This document shows positions 23,867 to 27,790 of a stretch of DNA of 27,790 nt, in pieces. The stretch is taken from assembly GCA_002478145.1 (NCBI GenBank), contig DLMI01000251.1, positions 1 through 27,790 on the forward strand. The letters are read 5' to 3'. Source of the stretch: Acidobacteria bacterium UBA7540. GTDB taxonomy: Bacteria > Acidobacteriota > Terriglobia > UBA7540. Made by a program: the position numbers and the translations under genes. Positions within the stretch are counted from its first letter, which is position 1, and every line of letters starts with the position of its first letter. The notes under the pieces were generated by a model, which had not been told where the DNA came from, made no database searches, and saw only the letters and a list, made by a program, of their open reading frames with translations.

Positions 23867-24792
23867 GGCTTCTCCCCCCAACGCCGCTCAAGGCGTTTGA
23901 CTGCCAACCCCATCAGTTCAGGGTTGGCGGTGAGATACCAATAAGTGCTGGTGATGCAAACGTGCCCCAGAAACGTAGACAGTAGAGGCAGACGCGGCTC
24001 TATCTCCAAGCCTGAGCGGTACCAGCGCAACAGCGTGTGCACGGCGAAGCGATGGCGGAAGTCGTGAGGCCGCGGTCCACCTTTTGCTGAGGGATGGCGC
24101 AACCCGATCTGAACCGATAAGCTATTAAAGATTCTGTAGATCTCGGACTGTAATATCGGAGTACCACGCCCAGAAATGAAGAAATGAGCAACGGGGCGTC
24201 CGGCCAAATAGCTTTCACGCCTCTTTTGGTAATCGCGCAGCACTTTTTGTGTGCTTGGGTGAAGCGGCACGAGGCGGGACTTGCCGAACTTGGTTCCACG
24301 GATGACCAAAACTCCGTTGATCAAATCTACGTCTTCACACTTCAACCGTATTGCCTCACCGCTGCGGAGGCCCGCGACGGCCAGAAGTCCAAGCAGGCAG
24401 TAATACGTCTTGGCGTTGAAGTGATTTCTGAACTTTCGTTTTATCACCGCATCCAGCAGTCGTTGGATTTCGTCCTCCGTGTAAATGTAAGGCCGGGCTC
24501 GGTGTCGGAGACGCGGAAGCAGTGTAGAAGGTGGAATTTCGGTTCGTGAGTCGGTTGCACTTCGATATTTCGCAAAGCCACGCACCATCCTCAGCCGTTG
24601 CCACTGCCATCCTGAAGTCGATACTGTCTGCTGTGCCCATTCCAGTCCCAGTCGAGTGGTAATGTAGGGGGCATTCTGTTGCTCCAAGAATGTGACGAAT
24701 TTCAAAAGGCACTTCCCATCCTTCTGCAGCTTGAATCCCAGGCCGCGTCTCATGCTCAGATAGTCTTGAAGTGCCACGCGTAAACTATTCAT
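23863..24792 (-). CDS. RIT tyrosine recombinase, second gene
   Basis: ATG 24792 overlaps the end of the first recombinase by 8 bp (ATGAATAG) and has GGGAGG upstream; the longer frame to 25002 is rejected because it lies inside the first gene. The 309-aa product has an N-terminal binding domain (MNSLRVALQDYLSMRRGLGF) and a catalytic domain with Arg in GLRSGEAIRLK (~142), HDFRH (~242-246), LGH of STFLGHVCITST, and Tyr in TSTYWYLT. It is an apparently intact tyrosine recombinase, middle member of the trio, likely made in fixed ratio with its neighbours through stop/start overlaps. Confidence 0.93.
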   Translation of the reverse strand: MNSLRVALQDYLSMRRGLGFKLQKDGKCLLKFVTFLEQQNAPYITTRLGLEWAQQTVSTSGWQWQRLRMVRGFAKYRSATDSRTEIPPSTLLPRLRHRARPYIYTEDEIQRLLDAVIKRKFRNHFNAKTYYCLLGLLAVAGLRSGEAIRLKCEDVDLINGVLVIRGTKFGKSRLVPLHPSTQKVLRDYQKRRESYLAGRPVAHFFISGRGTPILQSEIYRIFNSLSVQIGLRHPSAKGGPRPHDFRHRFAVHTLLRWYRSGLEIEPRLPLLSTFLGHVCITSTYWYLTANPELMGLAVKRLERRWGEKP

Positions 24793-26011
24793 GGGCACCT
24801 CCCGGCCAGGGGAGGGCCAAAGGTCGTAGAGCAGTGAGGTCCACCTTGGCATAGATGGCAGTGGTTCGAGGACTTCTGTGACGCAACAATTCCCCAATCT
24901 CCGCCAGTGAAGCACCGTGCTCCAGCATCTGAATTGCCAGCGTGTGCCGAAACTGATGTGCTCCCTTATGAGGTGATTGGATCCCCGCCCGAGCGAGAGC
25001 ATGCTTAACGATCAAACTCACTGCCCGGTGGTCGCTGAAACCAACAGCCGGGGCAGGACCACGCAAGAACACGAGTCGGCTGGAAGCACGCGGTCGTCCG
25101 TCCCGCAGATAGGCGGCGATCGCTTCGCCCACATCAGAAGGCAGTGGCAATTCAGACCAGCGGTTGGGTTTGCCGCGTACTCTGACTCGACCCGCTTCCC
25201 AATCTATATCGTCCAAGGTTAATGAGGCGATCTCGCCGGCTCTGAGCCCAAGGCGGGCGAGCAGTAACAGAATCGCGTAATCTCGCCGGCCGATCGCCGT
25301 CTTCCGATTGCAGTAGCTCAAGACGAGCTCCACTTGTTTCGGAGGGAGTGCCCTCGGAATCGAGGACATTGACCAATTGGCGACGGTGGGAACAACGGCT
25401 GATAGGTCGGTGGTGATCTCACCCAGATACCGCAAGTACAGCAGGAATGCCCTCAACGCGGTTGTCATCATCTTCGCCCGTTTTGGCTGAAGGGCGGCCT
25501 GCTTCCGAACGAAGTTGACTACATCGTCTGGGCGAAGCTGTGAGAGAGCGAGCCGTCCATCACCGAAACGCTGGACCAGAAAGCGCCTGGTGAAACCTCG
25601 GTAATACTCTATCGTTCCAGGCGCCAGCCCGCGTTCTTGCTGCAAGTACAAAGTAAACTTGTCCTCCAACTGCTTCGCTGGAGTGTTCACAATTGGCGCT
25701 AGAGTCTCTCTGATTGTGCCCTTCTGTCGGAGCCAAGCCAGAAGGCGGTTCAGGTGAGTGGCATCGCCATGCTTTACTTCCTCGTGGAGTTCCAAGTAGC
25801 GCGCCACAAGTTCCGATGTAATCCCCTGCAAGTCTATTCTGCGGTGCTGGAGCCATCTACCGAACTGAGCAATTCGTCGGAGCAGTACGCGCCCAGTGAC
25901 CCTCGAATAGTTGAGATCGCAGAGTTGCTGCGCGAACAGATCGATATACTCTTTCAATGGACCCGACCGCATTCGATGCATGGCTTTGGGGTCCGTGAAA
26001 AATCGTTCCAT
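24785..26011 (-). CDS. RIT tyrosine recombinase, first gene
   Basis: ATG 26011 has a perfect AAAGGAGGTG site, so it is preferred to an in-frame start at 26041. The 408-aa product has a long N-terminal region before the core-binding domain (PAKQLEDKFTLYLQQERGLA, then PGTIEYYRGFTRRFLV). The catalytic domain has Arg in LGLRAGEIASL (~256), HQFRH (~352-356), RHRSPRTT in the second His position, and Tyr in AIYAKVD (~386). All key residues are present. It heads the recombinase operon. A hairpin overlapping its ribosome site may limit its translation. Confidence 0.93.
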   Translation of the reverse strand: MERFFTDPKAMHRMRSGPLKEYIDLFAQQLCDLNYSRVTGRVLLRRIAQFGRWLQHRRIDLQGITSELVARYLELHEEVKHGDATHLNRLLAWLRQKGTIRETLAPIVNTPAKQLEDKFTLYLQQERGLAPGTIEYYRGFTRRFLVQRFGDGRLALSQLRPDDVVNFVRKQAALQPKRAKMMTTALRAFLLYLRYLGEITTDLSAVVPTVANWSMSSIPRALPPKQVELVLSYCNRKTAIGRRDYAILLLLARLGLRAGEIASLTLDDIDWEAGRVRVRGKPNRWSELPLPSDVGEAIAAYLRDGRPRASSRLVFLRGPAPAVGFSDHRAVSLIVKHALARAGIQSPHKGAHQFRHTLAIQMLEHGASLAEIGELLRHRSPRTTAIYAKVDLTALRPLALPWPGGAHE

Positions 26012-26013
26012 AA

Positions 26014-26039
26014 GACACCTCCTTTCACCAGAAGGTGTC
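26014..26039 (-). promoter_or_regulatory. hairpin overlapping the ribosome site of the first recombinase
   Basis: GACACCT (26014-26020) and AGGTGTC (26033-26039) can pair as a 7-bp stem with a 12-base loop. On the mRNA the 3' arm includes most of AGGAGGTGTC, the Shine-Dalgarno region of the recombinase that starts at 26011. Folding would hide the site and lower translation. The pairing is seen in the sequence; the regulatory effect is inferred. Confidence 0.45.
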
Positions 26040-26050
26040 ACGAAACAAAT

Positions 26051-26188
26051 CCGAAGACTATGCCGAGTTCTGAAAGGCGCTCACTCAAAGAGTACAAGCT
26101 GATGGGCAGAACGAATGGGTGGGACGGCGGGAATAGGACAGAGGGTTGGCTCCTCACTCGGCATAGTCTGCGACCCGGAATAGTGGAA
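26051..26188 (-). repeat. right inverted repeat of the RIT element, fused to the helicase frame
   Basis: Reverse complement of this segment matches 22664-22811. It contains GACTATGCCGAG at 26056-26067 and the reverse complement at 26157-26168. Positions 26188-26081 form 35 sense codons (FHYSGSQTMPSEEPTLCPIP, then AVPPIRSAHQLVLFE) and a TGA, directly in frame with the interrupted helicase. Compared with the left copy over these codons, I count differences at 7 first, 5 second and 12 third positions, with 10 of 18 changed codons synonymous. Confidence 0.8.
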
Positions 26189-27790
26189 GCTATTACGAGA
26201 ACGGAATAGCTTCCAAACGGCGTCGGCTGATTCGCCAATCCCTTTCTCGGTTACCAGCTCACGTGCCATCGCCATCAAGATGTCATCGCCTTCGTCGATC
26301 GCTTGAAGACCGTCGCTTGCGAATTTCCCTTCCATCGCCAGCGAAACCAGGAGCTTTTTCCCCATCAACCGCAAACACGCTTCCTGCATGGTACCGGTGT
26401 AGTAAAAGAATTTGACATTGACGTTCGAGTGCTGTCCGATCCTCCATGAGCGCCGGCATGCCTGCCGCAACGTGTAAATGGAATAGCCGGTCTCGTAGAA
26501 GAAAATGTCAGGGAAGGACCAGAGGTCTAGCCCAGTCTGAACCAAACGTGGGTGCCCAATGACGACCTGCACTCCGGCTCGCAATTGACGCTCATACCAC
26601 GCTTCACGCTCTTCCGGCGACACCTGTGTCGTCAGCACCGCTACGTGGATTCCTTCTTTCGCCAGGATGCTCTCCAGCCGGCGTGTCACGTCCCGTTTCT
26701 GGGTATAGACCGCGTAGATCTGCACCTTCCTGCCGCGCTCAAGCGAGGTTTTCACTTCCTCCACCAGCCGCCGCTCCTTGGCGTAGACAAGGTTCTGATC
26801 CAGGTCGCGAGTGGCTGCTATCAGGAATGGTTCGCGACGCTGGGTTTCAGGATTGAATTCCCGCCCGACCAACTCCCCAAAGCCGAAGGGCCGGTCAGGG
26901 TACGCGAGAAGAGCATTCAAGGCCACGCTGATCACCGACTGGTTGCCTCGATGCTCGCGGAGTGCCTTCTTGATGTCCTCTTCCAGATCCTCGTACGCTT
27001 TCTTCAGCGGCTGATCCATCTCAATGCTGACGACCTCCTCCCGGTAAGGAGGGAGAGCGTCAGAGATGTCTTCCAGCGACACGAAAGCGCCAAGGCTCAT
27101 GAGGAAGCGGCCGAACAGCAGCGGTGATGCTCCGGGCCGGTGGCGGGACCGGGTTGTAACCCGAGCTTCAGAACAGGCATTGTCGGCCGGCTCGATTACC
27201 GTGATCTTCTCCAGCAGACCGTAGGATTCGGTGAAGGCCCGAACGCCAGCCTCCCCGTGCTCGAAGCCCTCTTCCAGCATCCTGGAGGGTTCGAGACGAA
27301 ACAGGATGTTGAACAAGTCCAGGGCGTAACCGCCCAGCAGGGTGCCGGTGAGCACGGCGATGTGGCGGGCGCACGAGGCCAGCGTCCCAAGTGCGTTGCC
27401 CTGTGCCGTGTCTCCTCCCTTCAACTCGTGCACCTCATCGGCAATGGCATAGTCAAAGAAGTTATCCATGTAGCGACCGATAAAATCGACGGGTGCAAAG
27501 CGTCGGATCTTCTTGCCATCCGCCTGCCAAAGCGCACTGTAGAGCGGCCGACGGGCGTGATTGGTTCCCTCGTCTTGACCCAGCACCTCGCTGAGCTTCA
27601 CTCTTTTGAAGTCCATTGCAAGTAGGCGCTCGCCCTCGGTGCCGAGGTAGACCGGAGACCCACTGTCAGGATTGATGACGCTGCCCTGATAACGGCCGCA
27701 GCGGGCAACCTGGTAGGCGTGCCTCCAGAAATACCCGAGCTTGGCGCGGTCTCGACCCACCACGAAGATTGCAGGCGAAGGACAAATCGA
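26081..27790 (-). CDS. SNF2-like helicase, N-terminus off the window, 3' end replaced by RIT tail
   Basis: The frame is open to the window edge, so the N-terminal part (including Walker A) is missing from view; 569 residues are visible. Motifs include the DEVH box in YAIADEVHELKGGD, motif III in AVLTGTLLGGYALD, motif V in VVIGHPRLVQTGLDLW, and the motif VI RQACRRSWRIGQ, all typical of SF2/SNF2 translocases. Native sequence ends at AVWK (26211). Then come LFRSRNS from the junction block and a 35-residue element-encoded tail ending QLVLFE. The replaced native tail is at 22411-22668. The motor motifs are intact, so the fusion may still be functional. Confidence 0.85.
   Translation of the reverse strand, partial: SICPSPAIFVVGRDRAKLGYFWRHAYQVARCGRYQGSVINPDSGSPVYLGTEGERLLAMDFKRVKLSEVLGQDEGTNHARRPLYSALWQADGKKIRRFAPVDFIGRYMDNFFDYAIADEVHELKGGDTAQGNALGTLASCARHIAVLTGTLLGGYALDLFNILFRLEPSRMLEEGFEHGEAGVRAFTESYGLLEKITVIEPADNACSEARVTTRSRHRPGASPLLFGRFLMSLGAFVSLEDISDALPPYREEVVSIEMDQPLKKAYEDLEEDIKKALREHRGNQSVISVALNALLAYPDRPFGFGELVGREFNPETQRREPFLIAATRDLDQNLVYAKERRLVEEVKTSLERGRKVQIYAVYTQKRDVTRRLESILAKEGIHVAVLTTQVSPEEREAWYERQLRAGVQVVIGHPRLVQTGLDLWSFPDIFFYETGYSIYTLRQACRRSWRIGQHSNVNVKFFYYTGTMQEACLRLMGKKLLVSLAMEGKFASDGLQAIDEGDDILMAMARELVTEKGIGESADAVWKLFRSRNSFHYSGSQTMPSEEPTLCPIPAVPPIRSAHQLVLFE
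26189..26210. other. 22-bp palindrome-ended block at the right RIT junction
   Basis: This block begins GCTATT and ends AATAGC, and with flanking GGAA/TTCC gives 10-bp inverted arms around a 10-bp centre. It is absent from the left junction and is not expected from the helicase reading frame. It could be a recombination core or a coupling sequence carried from an earlier site (inference). Confidence 0.5.

Larger units (their letters stand above)
22664..26215. mobile_element. RIT element (three tyrosine recombinases)
   Basis: The element spans about 3.55 kb, has imperfect inverted ends (left ~22664-22811, right ~26051-26188), and contains three overlapping tyrosine recombinase genes on the minus strand. 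This is the defining structure of recombinase-in-trio elements. Both junctions carry TTCCA (22664-22668 and 26211-26215), which is also part of the terminal repeat, so a duplication cannot be told from coincidence. It interrupts a SNF2-like helicase gene whose two parts flank it in compatible frame. An extra 22-bp block (26189-26210) is present only at the right junction. Confidence 0.9.

Noticed and set aside
1..27790. CRISPR arrays, rRNA or tRNA genes
   Set aside because: No regularly spaced repeats and no recognisable structural RNA sequence were seen on either strand by reading.

Overview
This window looks like an accessory genomic island from a soil or environmental bacterium. It has moderate-to-high GC, several TTG and GTG starts with strong Shine-Dalgarno sites, and restriction/repair-type genes beside a three-recombinase mobile element. 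I recognise no housekeeping gene, rRNA or tRNA, so the taxonomy is open. Acidobacteriota or a similar soil lineage would fit the small-protein repertoire, but this is a low-confidence guess.

Layout. Positions 1-1750 hold several very small ORFs on both strands: a frameshifted remnant of a small-protein family whose intact paralogue lies at 1250-1429, and a few one- or two-helix membrane peptides. From 19131 down to 1886 almost everything is on the minus strand. In transcription order it runs: an Mre11/SbcD-like nuclease and its Rad50/SbcC-like ATPase (19131-15726); a 459-bp gap containing a tandem 13-bp repeat; then a compact cluster of an unknown 352-aa protein, a PD-(D/E)XK nuclease, a 1345-aa Eco57I/PglX-type adenine methyltransferase, a degenerate receiver-domain protein and a PLD-SNF2 helicase (15266-4988). 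Downstream follow a second PD-(D/E)XK-type protein, a small protein with a sliding-clamp-like pattern, and a two-helix membrane protein. The methylase, helicase and nuclease content points to an anti-phage or anti-plasmid system. The helicase, methylase and PLD components resemble parts of BREX, DISARM or Hma-type systems, but the set does not match any one I know.

On the plus strand, 19705-22092 carries a 68-aa protein, a 313-aa protein with a C-terminal PD-(D/E)XK motif (type IV restriction-like) and a polytopic membrane protein.

Positions 22664-26215 are a RIT (recombinases-in-trio) element: three overlapping tyrosine recombinases between ~140-150-bp inverted repeats. It has split a SNF2-like helicase gene. 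The N-terminal part runs off the right edge (26211-27790), and the 85-codon C-terminal remainder is at 22411-22668 in a compatible frame. Most notable is that the reading frame of the interrupted helicase continues into the element end and gains a 35-residue tail ending QLVLFE, while the lost native C-terminus ended QLGLFQD. The other end of the element encodes the same tail facing inward from the opposite flank, and differences between the two tails are enriched at third codon positions. The element may therefore supply a functional replacement C-terminus, possibly a sliding-clamp-binding motif, to the gene it interrupts.
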